DNA of 45,079 nucleotides from Prevotella sp. Lineage in GTDB: Bacteria; Bacteroidota; Bacteroidia; Bacteroidales; Bacteroidaceae. The notes under the pieces are model-generated. The model was not told the DNA's origin. It saw nothing but the letters and a program-made list of their open reading frames with translations, and ran no database searches. The stretch's first letter is position 1. Each line of letters starts with the position of its first letter. The position numbers and the translations under genes were made by a program. This document shows, one piece after another, positions 16,777 through 25,338 of this stretch. The stretch lies in NCBI GenBank assembly GCA_016286995.1, contig JAEEVA010000023.1, positions 1-45,079 on the forward strand. The letters run 5' to 3'.

Positions 16777-17561
16777 TGGGTAAAGGCAAGCTGGCGAAGT
16801 TCGCCGATATGGAAACCTACGACTGCGTGTTCCAATATCCCTATGGGGCGTTGGGACACGCTGATTTCCCCATGCAGGGTCGCTGGCATGAGGACTATTT
16901 CCATAACGATCACCCCATCGTGCTCGAACTGGGATGCGGTAAGGGTGAATACACCGTAGGGCTTGCCAAGCTATATCCGGAAGTCAACTTCATCGGCGTC
17001 GACATCAAGGGCGCCCGCATGTGGACCGGTGCCACGCAGGCCGTCCGGGAAGGGCTGAAGAACGTCGCCTTCCTGCGTACCAACATCGAAATCATCGACC
17101 GCTTCTTCAGCGAAGGCGAGGTGCAGGAGATATGGCTGACGTTCAGTGACCCGCAGATGAAGAATCCGCGCAAGCGACTGACATCGTCGTGGTTCCTCAA
17201 CCGCTACCGCCATTTCCTGGTGGACGGCGGCATCATCCACCTGAAGACCGACTCCAACTTCCTCTTTACCTACACCACACTGCTCGTGGAGAAGAACCAC
17301 CTGCCCGTACTGGCCAGCACCAGCGACCTCTATGGCCAGGGCGCACAGGGCGGTGCGGCCGCTGAGGGCAGTCTTGCGATGGCCGCCTCCATCCAAACTT
17401 ATTACGAAGGTATGTGGATGGCACGGGGGCTGAGTATCAAGTACATGCAGTTCCGTCTGCCAGGAAGCGGCGAACTGGAGGAGCCCGATGTGGAGATAGA
17501 ACTCGACGACTACCGTTCCTATCATCGTGATAAACGAAGTTCATTAGAAAAAGCCAAATAA
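16776..17561 (+). CDS. trmB: tRNA (guanine-N7-)-methyltransferase
   Basis: TrmB methylates G46 in the variable loop of tRNAs using S-adenosylmethionine. The SAM motif is [20 protein letters not shown] around residue 48, followed by [13 protein letters not shown] and the family motif [20 protein letters not shown] (equivalent to PDPWPKxRHxKRR), then [14 protein letters not shown]. The 261-residue length is slightly above average, with a C-terminal extension. It starts on the last base of the ilvE stop. Confidence 0.93.
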   Translation: MGKGKLAKFADMETYDCVFQYPYGALGHADFPMQGRWHEDYFHNDHPIVLELGCGKGEYTVGLAKLYPEVNFIGVDIKGARMWTGATQAVREGLKNVAFLRTNIEIIDRFFSEGEVQEIWLTFSDPQMKNPRKRLTSSWFLNRYRHFLVDGGIIHLKTDSNFLFTYTTLLVEKNHLPVLASTSDLYGQGAQGGAAAEGSLAMAASIQTYYEGMWMARGLSIKYMQFRLPGSGELEEPDVEIELDDYRSYHRDKRSSLEKAK

Positions 17562-17578
17562 CAAAACAATCAAACGAT

Positions 17579-19183
17579 ATGAAGAAACTATTGACCATTA
17601 TCATGGCAGCACTTCCAATGCTCGCCATGGCACAGCAAAGCCTCGATGTCACAGTTGACAGTGCAGGCCAGTTATCCACTAAGATTGCCGAAAACCAGCG
17701 CTTTAAGATCACTGATTTAAAAGTCAGTGGTCCGCTCAACGGTGCCGACCTCAAACTGTTACAGCAGATTGTGGCACGCACCAAGACCGATAGCAAGAAT
17801 CCCGGCGAATGTCTGGTGAACTCCATCGACCTGTCGGGAGCCACTATCATTGAGAGCAATGTCAAGGACGGTATGAAGACACAGGCTGACGAGTTGCCCG
17901 CAGGACTCTTCGCTGGTGCCAAAAACCTGAAAAAGGCTGTGTTGCCGCAGAGTGTGAAGAGCACCGGCCGCGAGATTTTCCAGAACTGCGAGAATCTGAC
18001 GGACATCGTTCTGCCAGCAGGTTTGAACGTTCTCGGTAACGAGGCCTTCGAGGGCTGTAAGAGCCTGATGGCCATAGAGCTGCCCAGTGGTCTGAATGAG
18101 GTCGCCGTTCAGGCATTCAGCGGCTGTAAGTCCCTGAAATCCATCAATATCCCCGATGATGTCAAGAAGATTGGCGGTTCAGCTTTTAAGGACTGTGAGA
18201 GCCTGACCAGCATTGTGCTTCCCAGTTCTACCGATGAAATTGAGTCGGCAGCTTTCGACGGCTGTAGCAATCTGGAAGCTATCGAGATGGCGTCCGTCCA
18301 GAAAATTGGTGCCAACGCATTTTCGGGCTGTAAGAGTCTGAAGAGCGTCAACCTGGAGCGTATTTCCAGCCTTGGCATGATCGCCTTCACCAACTGTAAG
18401 TCATTGGAAACCGTGAAGTTGGAGGGTAACCTGTCGGATGTCAACACAGGTGCCTTCAAGGGCTGCTCAAGTCTGACGAGCATTACGCTGCCAGAAGGAC
18501 TGAAGGAAATCAGCAGCCATGCCTTCGAGGACTGCGCACAGCTGACTGACATCACACTCCCCGACGGTATGACAAAGATCAAGGACTATGCCTTCCAGAA
18601 GTGTACAAGCCTGAAGAGCATTGTACTGCCCAACTCGCTGAAGAGTCTTGGTGACCACGCTTTTGAGAAGTGTGTCAGCCTGGAGAGTGTCACCGTCGGC
18701 AACCTGATTGACGAGATAGAGACCGAAGTCTTCCAAGGCTGTACAAGTCTGCGTAGCATTACGCTGCCGAACATTGTGAAACGCATTGGTCGTAACGCTT
18801 TCTGCGACTGCACCATGCTTTCTGAAATCAACTGGCCTGCAGCGCTGAAGACTATCGAGGACGCAGCTTTTGAGAAGTGCCAGTCACTTCAGACGCTGAA
18901 CTTCTCTAACGGTCTGAAGAGTATTGGTGGCGATGCCTTCAAGGGTTGCAGCCAGCTGACAACTGTTGACTTGCCCGTTACACTGAAGGAGATTGGCGGC
19001 TCTGCTTTCCAGGAGTGTAAGGCGTTGAGAACAGTGACTATCAATAGCCCAGCACCTCCCTCCATTGCTGGCGACACCTTCAAGGGTTCCAATCCTGTCA
19101 TCCTCATTCCGAGGGGCAGCAGGCAAGTGTATGATGCCGACAAGAAATGGGCCAAACAAAAGGGCGTCAAGGAGAACAAGTAA
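17579..19183 (+). CDS. BspA-like leucine-rich repeat protein (LRR_5), secreted
   Basis: A 534-residue exported protein with the signal peptide MKKLLTIIMAALPMLAMAQ. From about residue 100 to 500 it consists of roughly 17 repeats of 23 residues with the Treponema-type pattern AFxxCxSLxxIxLPxxLxxI, for example AFEGCKSLMAIELPSGLNEV and AFKGCSSLTSITLPEGLKEI. BspA relatives bind host proteins or act in adhesion; this one has no visible type IX sorting domain, ending KKWAKQKGVKENK. The matching DNA gives long-range direct repeats (CTGTAAGAGCCTGA-like). It follows trmB by 17 bases. Confidence 0.92.
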   Translation: MKKLLTIIMAALPMLAMAQQSLDVTVDSAGQLSTKIAENQRFKITDLKVSGPLNGADLKLLQQIVARTKTDSKNPGECLVNSIDLSGATIIESNVKDGMKTQADELPAGLFAGAKNLKKAVLPQSVKSTGREIFQNCENLTDIVLPAGLNVLGNEAFEGCKSLMAIELPSGLNEVAVQAFSGCKSLKSINIPDDVKKIGGSAFKDCESLTSIVLPSSTDEIESAAFDGCSNLEAIEMASVQKIGANAFSGCKSLKSVNLERISSLGMIAFTNCKSLETVKLEGNLSDVNTGAFKGCSSLTSITLPEGLKEISSHAFEDCAQLTDITLPDGMTKIKDYAFQKCTSLKSIVLPNSLKSLGDHAFEKCVSLESVTVGNLIDEIETEVFQGCTSLRSITLPNIVKRIGRNAFCDCTMLSEINWPAALKTIEDAAFEKCQSLQTLNFSNGLKSIGGDAFKGCSQLTTVDLPVTLKEIGGSAFQECKALRTVTINSPAPPSIAGDTFKGSNPVILIPRGSRQVYDADKKWAKQKGVKENK

Positions 19184-19225
19184 AGGTAAAAAGTAAAAAC
19201 AAGCAATAAGAGCGTAAAACGAGGT

Positions 19226-20371
19226 ATGACATTATACCCCCAACTGATTATGGATGCGCTGGCTACGGTAACGTATGCCGGCACGAAGAAAAACCTCGTA
19301 GAGAGCGGAATGGTTGCCGACACCCCGTCGGTAGCCGCTCCTGCTCAGGAGGGTGAGCCTTGGAAAGTGAAGGTCGTGCTGGAATTTCCGCGCGACACCG
19401 ACCCTTTCCTGAAGTCAACCGTCAAGTCGGCTGAGGCAGCTATCAAGTATCACTGTGCCAGTATGTTCGGCGGTTCCCCCGCCGAAATCCCTATTGATGT
19501 CACCATCGAGACGGAGTTCAAGACAGCTCCCCGTCCCAAGGGTGACCAATTGTTGCCCGGCGTAAAGAATATCGTTGCCGTGAGTTCTGGCAAGGGTGGC
19601 GTTGGCAAGAGCACCGTTTCTGCCAATTTGGCCATTGCTTTGGCACGTTTGGGATATAAGGTGGGACTACTCGACTGCGATATCTTCGGACCTTCCATGC
19701 CCAAGATGTTCCATGTGGAGGACGAGCGCCCCTATGCTGTCAAGAAAGACGGCCGCGACCTCATCTGTCCTATCGAGGCTTACGGTGTCAAGATGCTGAG
19801 CATCGGATTCTTCGTCAGTCCCGACACGGCGACGCTGTGGCGTGGCGGCATGGCCACCAGCGCCCTAAAGCAGCTCATTGCCGATGCCGACTGGGGAGAA
19901 CTCGACTACTTCATCCTCGACACACCTCCAGGCACCTCAGACATTCACTTGACATTGTTGCAGACGTTGCCCATCACTGGGGCTGTCATCGTCTCGACGC
20001 CTCAGCAGGTGGCACTGGCCGACGCTCGCAAAGGTATCGACATGTATCGCAACGAGAAGGTCAACGTACCCATTCTCGGGCTCATCGAGAATATGTCGTG
20101 GTTTACCCCTGCAGAACTGCCAGAGAACAAGTATTACATTTTTGGCAAGGAAGGTTGCAAGCGATTAGCTCAGGAAATGAACGTTCCCCTGTTAGCACAG
20201 ATACCCCTCGTTCAGAGCATCTGCGACAGTGGCGATGCTGGCGAACCTGCTGCCCTCAACAGTGATACGGCGACAGGTCTGGCTTTCATTAATCTGGCAC
20301 AGTCTGTCGTTACCGTCGTCAATCGCCGCAATAAGGAACTACCCAAGACTCATATTGTAGGTACGAAATAA
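19226..20371 (+). CDS. Mrp/ApbC/NBP35-family P-loop ATPase, Fe-S cluster carrier type
   Basis: A 381-residue cytoplasmic protein. An N-terminal MIP18/DUF59-like domain (to about residue 95) precedes the ATPase with deviant Walker A SSGKGGVGKSTVSANLAIAL, the switch LLDCDIFGPSMPKMF and the Mrp signature YFILDTPPGTSDIHLTLLQ. Mrp proteins carry Fe-S clusters to apoenzymes. The usual CxxC after ENMSxF is absent: the sequence reads ENMSWFTPAELPENKYYIFG, with a lone cysteine in KEGCKRLA. Cluster binding by that motif is therefore doubtful, though the same loss is, to my knowledge, common in Bacteroidetes homologues. TrmO follows after 23 bases. Confidence 0.9.
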   Translation: MTLYPQLIMDALATVTYAGTKKNLVESGMVADTPSVAAPAQEGEPWKVKVVLEFPRDTDPFLKSTVKSAEAAIKYHCASMFGGSPAEIPIDVTIETEFKTAPRPKGDQLLPGVKNIVAVSSGKGGVGKSTVSANLAIALARLGYKVGLLDCDIFGPSMPKMFHVEDERPYAVKKDGRDLICPIEAYGVKMLSIGFFVSPDTATLWRGGMATSALKQLIADADWGELDYFILDTPPGTSDIHLTLLQTLPITGAVIVSTPQQVALADARKGIDMYRNEKVNVPILGLIENMSWFTPAELPENKYYIFGKEGCKRLAQEMNVPLLAQIPLVQSICDSGDAGEPAALNSDTATGLAFINLAQSVVTVVNRRNKELPKTHIVGTK

Positions 20372-20394
20372 AGACGACGAGTGGATAGTGCTCC

Positions 20395-21072
20395 ATGAAG
20401 ATTGAACCGATAGCTTTCTTTCGTTCACCGTTTACATCAAAATTCGGCATTCCACGTCAAAGCGGCATTGTCAGCAGCCTGCGTGGAACTATAGAGTTCG
20501 CCCCTTCATATAGCAATACAGAAGCACTGCGCGGTTTGGAAGAATACGACTTCCTTTGGCTGATATGGGGGTTCTCTGAAAATGCGGAAGCAGAGAAACA
20601 TCCAACGGTTAGACCGCCGCTGTTGGGTGGAAACAAACGAATGGGAGTGTGGGCCACGCGTTCACCCTTCCGTCCCAATAATCTGGGATTGTCATCAGTA
20701 CGTATTGTCAACATAGACTTTTCAAAGCCTTCTATTGATGTTGTCGGCGCTGACTTAATGGATGGTACGCCCATCTTTGATATAAAGCCATACCTGGCCT
20801 ATGTGGATAGTCATCCTGAAGCCCGAGGCGGATTCACGGAACACACGTCGTGGCAACGTCTTCAAGTAGATATTCCGTCGGAGTTGAGTAAGCTTTTCAG
20901 CGATCCAGACCTACAAACACTTCGAGAGGTCCTTTCTTTAGATCCGCGTCCTCATTATCACGATGATGAAATGCGTGAATATGTGATGCCTTTTATGGGT
21001 TATGACATTAGTTTCCGCGTTATCCGTAACGTGTTGTATGTCATAAGGTGTACCAGGGTTTCTGCTGTATAA
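20395..21072 (+). CDS. trmO: TrmO/TsaA family tRNA m6t6A37 methyltransferase
   Basis: TrmO adds a methyl group to N6-threonylcarbamoyladenosine at tRNA position 37. The 225-residue protein starts MKIEPIAFFRSPFTSKFGIP and shows the typical SGIVSSLRGTIEF, the GLEEYDFLWLIWGFS segment, and the SAM-binding signature GVWATRSPFRPNNLGLSSVR, ending with ADLMDGTPIFDIKPYL. The length fits VirR/TsaA proteins with a C-terminal domain. A weak stem followed by T8 lies just after the stop. Confidence 0.92.
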   Translation: MKIEPIAFFRSPFTSKFGIPRQSGIVSSLRGTIEFAPSYSNTEALRGLEEYDFLWLIWGFSENAEAEKHPTVRPPLLGGNKRMGVWATRSPFRPNNLGLSSVRIVNIDFSKPSIDVVGADLMDGTPIFDIKPYLAYVDSHPEARGGFTEHTSWQRLQVDIPSELSKLFSDPDLQTLREVLSLDPRPHYHDDEMREYVMPFMGYDISFRVIRNVLYVIRCTRVSAV

Positions 21073-21078
21073 ATAGCT

Positions 21079-21116
21079 AAAAAATCTCAAAAAGCTATCG
21101 TTTATCGATTTTTTTT
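21079..21116 (+). terminator. Weak terminator after trmO
   Basis: AAAAAATC (21079-21086) can pair with GATTTTTT (21107-21114), with ATCG/CGAT inside. The T-run overlaps the -33 element of the downstream RNA gene. Confidence 0.4.
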
Positions 21117-21146
21117 GATTTCTCGTTAAACTTTTCATAATTTTGC
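21114..21146 (+). promoter_or_regulatory. Promoter of the small RNA gene
   Basis: TTTG at 21114-21117, exactly 20 bases, TAATTTTGC at 21138-21146: a full-consensus Bacteroidetes promoter with no open reading frame downstream before the next terminator. Confidence 0.8.
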
Positions 21147-21150
21147 CGTC

Positions 21151-21335
21151 AAATAAAGTAGTTGTGACTGAGAGATTTTCATTTGAATACGTATTAATCA
21201 TAGTGATTTAGGTTAACATAGTGTATCGAGGCTAGCGTGCCTCTTCTAGAAATTGGTAAGCATCCTTTTGTTTTAAGAAGATAACTCAGGACAACAAATA
21301 TCCCGTCAGAGATGGCGGGATTTTCTTTTTTTTTT
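21151..21335 (+). ncRNA. Candidate 6S-like small RNA
   Basis: About 185 bases between a consensus promoter and a strong terminator, without a plausible coding frame. The ends pair into a long interrupted stem: GTTGT 21161-21165 with ACAAC 21291-21295, CTGAG 21168-21172 with CTCAG 21285-21289, and ATTTTC 21175-21180 with GAAGAT 21277-21282 (one G-U). A bubble of unpaired sequence follows, and a GAGGC/GCCTC hairpin (21228-21243) forms the apex. A closing stem, central bubble and apical stem in about 180 nt is the layout of 6S RNA, which mimics an open promoter and binds RNA polymerase. A structured RNA is well supported; the 6S identity is inference, and another Bacteroidales small RNA is possible. 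Confidence 0.6.
21300..21335 (+). terminator. Rho-independent terminator of the small RNA
   Basis: ATCCCGTC (21300-21307) pairs with GGCGGGAT (21314-21321) with one G-U, loop AGAGAT, followed by TTTTC and a run of ten or more T to 21335. Confidence 0.9.
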
Positions 21336-21337
21336 CG

Positions 21338-21346
21338 TACCTTTGC
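21338..21346 (+). promoter_or_regulatory. -7 promoter box of the DUF4738 lipoprotein gene
   Basis: TACCTTTGC, 31 bases before the ATG at 21378 and directly after the small-RNA terminator. Confidence 0.65.
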
Positions 21347-21377
21347 AAGAAATTAGGAGAAATAATAGTTTAAGGAT

Positions 21378-21950
21378 ATGAAAAAAGTATTGATAGTAAC
21401 CGCTGCAGTCGGTATGATGCTGATGATGTCAGCCTGTTCGGAAAAGAAAAAGAGTGATAACATCATCACGCAGCGCGTAGAGACCGTGAAGCCCTCGTCG
21501 CCGGTGAAAATGCAGGAATATGATGATGAGCGCGATGTGGAATGGATTGGTAAGACATACCATGTAGCAGTACACCGTCAGCCTTGCGATTCGCTGCCGA
21601 TGGTAAAGGATGAGACGGGTCAGCAATTTGTTGACAATACTTTCCAAGTGGTGGTATCGCGTAGCGATGGCTCTGTATTCTTCAGCCGTTCGTTTACGAA
21701 GTCGTTCTTTTCAACGTATATCACGGAAGACTTCCGACGTACGGGTATTTTGGAGGGTATTGTCTTCGATAAGGCCGACGGCGACTGGCTGATATTTGCT
21801 GCCAGTGTAGGTCATCCCCAGACGGATGAGTATATACCTCTGGTGATGCGCCTGTCGCGGATGGGTGATTTGGATGTCAAGCAGGATACCCAACTGGATA
21901 CCAGTGCTCCCGATCATGAATCCGCTGCTGACGACGAGGACGGCGTATAG
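21378..21950 (+). CDS. DUF4738-type lipoprotein of unknown function
   Basis: A 190-residue predicted lipoprotein with signal MKKVLIVTAAVGMMLMMSAC and lipobox cysteine at residue 20. The body resembles Bacteroidales DUF4738 proteins: DDERDVEWIGKTYHVAV, the central SDGSVFFSRSFTKSFF, and the closing EYIPLVMRLSRMGDL followed by an acidic tail. No function is established for the family. It has its own promoter. Its last 37 bases overlap the 3' end of the convergent HAD gene. Confidence 0.8.
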   Translation: MKKVLIVTAAVGMMLMMSACSEKKKSDNIITQRVETVKPSSPVKMQEYDDERDVEWIGKTYHVAVHRQPCDSLPMVKDETGQQFVDNTFQVVVSRSDGSVFFSRSFTKSFFSTYITEDFRRTGILEGIVFDKADGDWLIFAASVGHPQTDEYIPLVMRLSRMGDLDVKQDTQLDTSAPDHESAADDEDGV

Positions 21951-22666
21951 AAATCATGCCATGCCTCACTGAGACTTGTCATCTTGTCGAAGATGAGGTT
22001 CGCTCCTTCATCGGCCAATACTTGGTCGGGTAGGGGACCCGTATTGACGGCTATCGTGAAGCAGCGGGCAGCAACAGCGGCACGGACACCTAATGGGGCA
22101 TTCTCTACCACGATGGTCTGCCAAGGTTCTGTGTTACATTTCAGCATACCTTTCAAATACGGCTCAGGGGCAGGCTTGCCGTGTTTGACGTCGAAAGCCG
22201 TCACGATAAGTTCCTCTTTGAGCAATCCTTCGAAATCTATCAGCAGCTTGTCGAGCAAGGCATGCTGGGCACTGCCTGTCACTACGCATATCTTCAGACC
22301 ATCAGCCTTGATCTGCTGCATCAGCGTCTTAATGCCAGGCATGATGTTGGCAGGATACTCTTTACAACGCTGGGCAAACACCTCGGCCTTATGGGCATAC
22401 ATCTGCTGAGCCTCGTCGTTGCTTATTTCGCGCCCCCATTGTTGGCGTGTTAGCAGTCTGATAGTCTCCACACCCCGCATACCCTCACACTGGTAAGCCC
22501 CTTCATACGGCATGTCGAGGCCGAAATCCTGCATGGCGTCGTGCCACGAAACGGCGTGGTTGGGCATGGAGTCGTAGATGACGCCGTCCATATCGAAAAG
22601 CACGGCTTTGGGACAAAACCGCTCAAAACCGTGCTTCTCTAAATACTTCTTAATTATTTCTTTCAT
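21914..22666 (-). CDS. HAD family hydrolase, beta-phosphoglucomutase-like subgroup
   Basis: A 250-residue cytoplasmic phosphatase or phosphomutase. HAD motif I is VLFDMDGVIYDSMPNH (nucleophile Asp near residue 26), motif II is CVVTGSAQHALL, and motif III/IV is KHGKPAPEPYLKG followed by IVVENAPLGVRAA. The helical cap after motif I (HAVSWHDAMQDFGL) is as in PGMB-like enzymes; DGVIYDS-type members act on various sugar phosphates. The start at 22666 is the first ATG. The final residues TPSSSSAADS are read antisense to the lipoprotein tail, so the two genes overlap tail to tail by 37 bases. Confidence 0.88.
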   Translation of the reverse strand: MKEIIKKYLEKHGFERFCPKAVLFDMDGVIYDSMPNHAVSWHDAMQDFGLDMPYEGAYQCEGMRGVETIRLLTRQQWGREISNDEAQQMYAHKAEVFAQRCKEYPANIMPGIKTLMQQIKADGLKICVVTGSAQHALLDKLLIDFEGLLKEELIVTAFDVKHGKPAPEPYLKGMLKCNTEPWQTIVVENAPLGVRAAVAARCFTIAVNTGPLPDQVLADEGANLIFDKMTSLSEAWHDFYTPSSSSAADS

Positions 22667-22683
22667 CAATTAGTTTTTTGCAA

Positions 22684-22758
22684 GGACTACAGGACTTAAG
22701 GACTTTTTTCTCTTTTTGTTACATGATGCGCAACATAGTCCTGTTAGTCCTGTAGTCC
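22684..22758. repeat. Inverted repeat of GGACTACAGGACT words between pgi and the HAD gene
   Basis: The left arm at 22684-22703 (GGACTACAGGACTTAAGGAC) is nearly the reverse complement of the right arm at 22738-22758, with a 34-base centre. Each arm is itself built of repeated AGGACT words. It may form a large cruciform or mRNA stem; it has no clean T-tract on the minus strand. Confidence 0.8.
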
Positions 22759-22769
22759 GCTGCTAAAAA

Positions 22770-24122
22770 TTATTCATTTGCAATGCGTGCCTTGATGGCC
22801 TTGCTGTCCTCTTCGTAGCCAGGCTTGTCGAGCAGGGCAAACATATTCTTCTTGTAAGCCTCCACACCAGGCTGGTTGAACGGGTTGACACCAAGCACGT
22901 TACCGCTGATGCCGCAGCCAATCTCGAAAAAGTAAATCAGCTGACCGATGTAGTATTCGTTGAGTTTGGGAACGCTGATGCGGATGTTGGGAACACCACC
23001 ATCGACGTGAGCCAGACGAGTACCCAGTTCAGCCATCTTGTTCACCTCGTCCACACGCTTGCCGGCCAGAAAGTTCAGACCGTCGAGGTTCTCCTCGTCG
23101 CTGGGGAACAGCAGCTTCTTCTCAGGCTCTTCGATAGAGATGACCGTCTCGAAGATAGTGCGCTCGCCGTCCTGAATCCACTGACCCATCGAGTGCAGGT
23201 CGGTAGTGAAGTCTACGCTGGCAGGGAAGATACCCTTCTTGTCCTTACCCTCACTCTCGCCATAGAGCTGCTTCCACCATTCGCTGACGAAGTGCAGCTT
23301 AGGCTGGTAGTTCACCATGATTTCAATCTTCTTGCCTTTGCCATACAGAGCATTGCGTACGGCAGCATACTGGGCAGCGGGGTTCTCGTCGAAGGCAACG
23401 TCTTTGCCACAAGCCTTCTCCATGTCTTGAGCACCCTTCACTAACTGTTTGATATCGAAACCAGCGCAGGCAATGGGCAGCAGACCCACCGGAGTGAGCA
23501 CTGAGAAACGACCACCCACGTTGTCGGGAATGATAAAGCTCTTGTAACCCTCCTTGTCGGCACATGTACGGGCAGCACCGCGCTTGGCATCCGTTACAGC
23601 CACGATGACCTTCTTGGCCTCCTCCTTGCCGCGCTGGGCCTCGCACTGCTTCTTCAGCAGGCGGAAGGTCAGGGCAGTCTCAGTGGTAGTACCCGACTTA
23701 GAGATGTTGATGACGCCAAACTTCTTACCCTTCAGGTATTCAGTCAACTCGAAGAGATAGTCCTCGCCGATGTTGTTACCTGCAAAGAGGATGGTGGGAT
23801 TCTTGCCGTCCTGAATCAGCCAGCCGAACGAGTTGCTCAGTGCCTCGATAACGGCACGGGCACCTAAGTACGAACCACCGATACCTGCAACGACTACAGC
23901 CTCGCAGTTATCGCGCAGCACCTTTGCGCAAGCCTCAATCTCATCGAGGAAGGCGGGTGTGATCTCTGTGGGCAGATGCAGCCAACCTAAAAAGTCGTTA
24001 CCAGGGCATGTGCCATTCTCCAAAGCCTCCTGAGCGGCCTTTACCTTCGGCTCAAAAGCCTTCACTGCGCCAGCTTCCAGGAAGCACGCAGCCTTTGTGA
24101 TGTCAAGTTTGATGTTACTCAT
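22770..24122 (-). CDS. pgi: Glucose-6-phosphate isomerase
   Basis: Converts glucose-6-phosphate to fructose-6-phosphate. The 450-residue length is that of the short bacterial Pgi type. Visible are [20 protein letters not shown], the phosphate-binding [35 protein letters not shown] (a PGI signature equivalent), and the C-terminal [19 protein letters not shown] (signature 2). The start at 24122 ([15 protein letters not shown]) is the family N-terminus. A TATTTTTGC box lies 39 bases upstream, so it probably has its own promoter. Confidence 0.97.
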   Translation of the reverse strand: MSNIKLDITKAACFLEAGAVKAFEPKVKAAQEALENGTCPGNDFLGWLHLPTEITPAFLDEIEACAKVLRDNCEAVVVAGIGGSYLGARAVIEALSNSFGWLIQDGKNPTILFAGNNIGEDYLFELTEYLKGKKFGVINISKSGTTTETALTFRLLKKQCEAQRGKEEAKKVIVAVTDAKRGAARTCADKEGYKSFIIPDNVGGRFSVLTPVGLLPIACAGFDIKQLVKGAQDMEKACGKDVAFDENPAAQYAAVRNALYGKGKKIEIMVNYQPKLHFVSEWWKQLYGESEGKDKKGIFPASVDFTTDLHSMGQWIQDGERTIFETVISIEEPEKKLLFPSDEENLDGLNFLAGKRVDEVNKMAELGTRLAHVDGGVPNIRISVPKLNEYYIGQLIYFFEIGCGISGNVLGVNPFNQPGVEAYKKNMFALLDKPGYEEDSKAIKARIANE

Positions 24123-24161
24123 AGTTTGTCTTAAATAATAGATGTATTCAGATTTGTGATT

Positions 24162-24170
24162 GCAAAAATA
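24162..24170 (-). promoter_or_regulatory. Probable -7 promoter box of pgi
   Basis: TATTTTTGC on the minus strand, 39 bases upstream of the pgi start; no -33 TTTG at the right distance. Confidence 0.5.
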
Positions 24171-24277
24171 CAAATAATGTGGAAACTATGCGTGGTATCA
24201 TGGGTTAAATAACATTAATTTGAAAGAAAAAGCTTTTCACTTCTTACTTCTTACTTCTCTCTTCTCACTTTTTTTAT

Positions 24278-24286
24278 TACCTTTGC
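24278..24286 (+). promoter_or_regulatory. -7 promoter box of the ExbB-ExbD operon
   Basis: TACCTTTGC, 28 bases before the exbB ATG, following a C/T-rich tract of CTTCTTACTT words (24236-24272). Confidence 0.65.
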
Positions 24287-24314
24287 GCTCGAATTAATAG
24301 TGCATTCGTAGAAT

Positions 24315-25142
24315 ATGAAGAAAATCATTATCTTTTTGCTCCTGACAGGACTGGTAGTAGTGACGTCGAGCGCACAGTCGCTAAAGAACGACTCTATCGA
24401 TTTGTCGGAGGCAGACATGGCACCCATTTCGGCCGACTCGGCCATGGCAGCATTAGAAGCGGAATTCACGGAAACTAAGTCGGCTGCTACTGAACAGGGC
24501 GGTGGGCTGCACAAACAGCTGAAGCGGAAATTCATGGAAGGTTCGGCAAGTTTCATGTCGCTGGTAGCGATGGCTCTCGTGTTGGGTCTTGCCTTCTGCA
24601 TCGAGCGTATCATTTACTTGACACTCTCGGAGGTCAACACTCGCAAACTGATGCGTGACGTGGACGACCGGCTGTCGAAGGGCGACGTTGAGGGCGCCAA
24701 GGACCTTTGTCGGGATACACGCGGACCAGTGGCCAGCATCTGTTATCAGGGACTGCTTCACATGAAGGAGCCGCTGGATCAGATAGACCGTCAGCTGACC
24801 AACTATGGCGAGGTGCAGATTTCCAAGATGGAGAAAGGCTGCACGTGGATTCGTCTGTTTATCGCTATAGCACCGTCGCTGGGATTTCTGGGAACGGTGA
24901 TAGGTATGGTAATGGCTTTCGACCGCATACAAACAGCTGGTGACATTAATCCTACCATTGTCGCCGAGGGCATGAAGGTGGCGCTTATCACCACCATCTT
25001 CGGTATCATTGTAGCCGTCGTGCTGCAATTCTTCTACAATTACATTCTTGCCAAGATAGAGCGTCTGACGGCCCACATGGAGGAATGTGCTATTATGCTG
25101 ATGGATACGATTTCCCAATATAAAATGAAGAACAATGGTTGA
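24315..25142 (+). CDS. exbB: MotA/TolQ/ExbB proton channel family protein
   Basis: ExbB forms the inner-membrane proton channel that powers TonB-dependent uptake or Tol-type functions. The 275-residue protein has an N-terminal signal-like segment (MKKIIIFLLLTGLVVVTSSA) and a periplasmic stretch. Membrane segments follow near residues 78-100 (SLVAMALVLGLAFCIERIIY), 178-202 (LFIAIAPSLGFLGTVIGMVM) and 217-240 (ALITTIFGIIVAVVLQFFYN). The GFLGTVIGMVMAF and TTIFGIIVAV motifs are diagnostic. Its end overlaps the next small gene by 8 bases. Confidence 0.9.
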   Translation: MKKIIIFLLLTGLVVVTSSAQSLKNDSIDLSEADMAPISADSAMAALEAEFTETKSAATEQGGGLHKQLKRKFMEGSASFMSLVAMALVLGLAFCIERIIYLTLSEVNTRKLMRDVDDRLSKGDVEGAKDLCRDTRGPVASICYQGLLHMKEPLDQIDRQLTNYGEVQISKMEKGCTWIRLFIAIAPSLGFLGTVIGMVMAFDRIQTAGDINPTIVAEGMKVALITTIFGIIVAVVLQFFYNYILAKIERLTAHMEECAIMLMDTISQYKMKNNG

Positions 25143-25335
25143 AGCAGGTTATCTCTTTTTGGCAGACATCATGCTTTGGCTGATGTATATCACTCTCTTT
25201 GTGGCCATTATTGCTGTACTGGTCTCTGCTACCCGTTCTTTCTGGATGGACAATAAGAGGATTGGGGAAGTTAAGGAAGATAAGGAAGTTAAAGAAGCTA
25301 AGAAAGTTAAAGAAGTTAAGGAAGGGAAGGAATAG
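25135..25335 (+). CDS. Small single-pass membrane protein between exbB and exbD
   Basis: A 66-residue protein that overlaps the exbB stop and ends 3 bases before exbD. Residues 10-33 (LADIMLWLMYITLFVAIIAVL) form one membrane helix. The last 23 residues are a run of Lys, Glu and Val (EVKEDKEVKEAKKVKEVKEG) encoded by tandem AAGTTAAGGAAG-like words at 25265-25332. No family was recognised. Tight packing in the operon suggests an accessory part of the ExbB/ExbD complex, but this is inference; the charged tail may be a non-coding-type repeat captured by the frame. Confidence 0.65.
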   Translation: MVEAGYLFLADIMLWLMYITLFVAIIAVLVSATRSFWMDNKRIGEVKEDKEVKEAKKVKEVKEGKE

Positions 25336-25338
25336 GCC

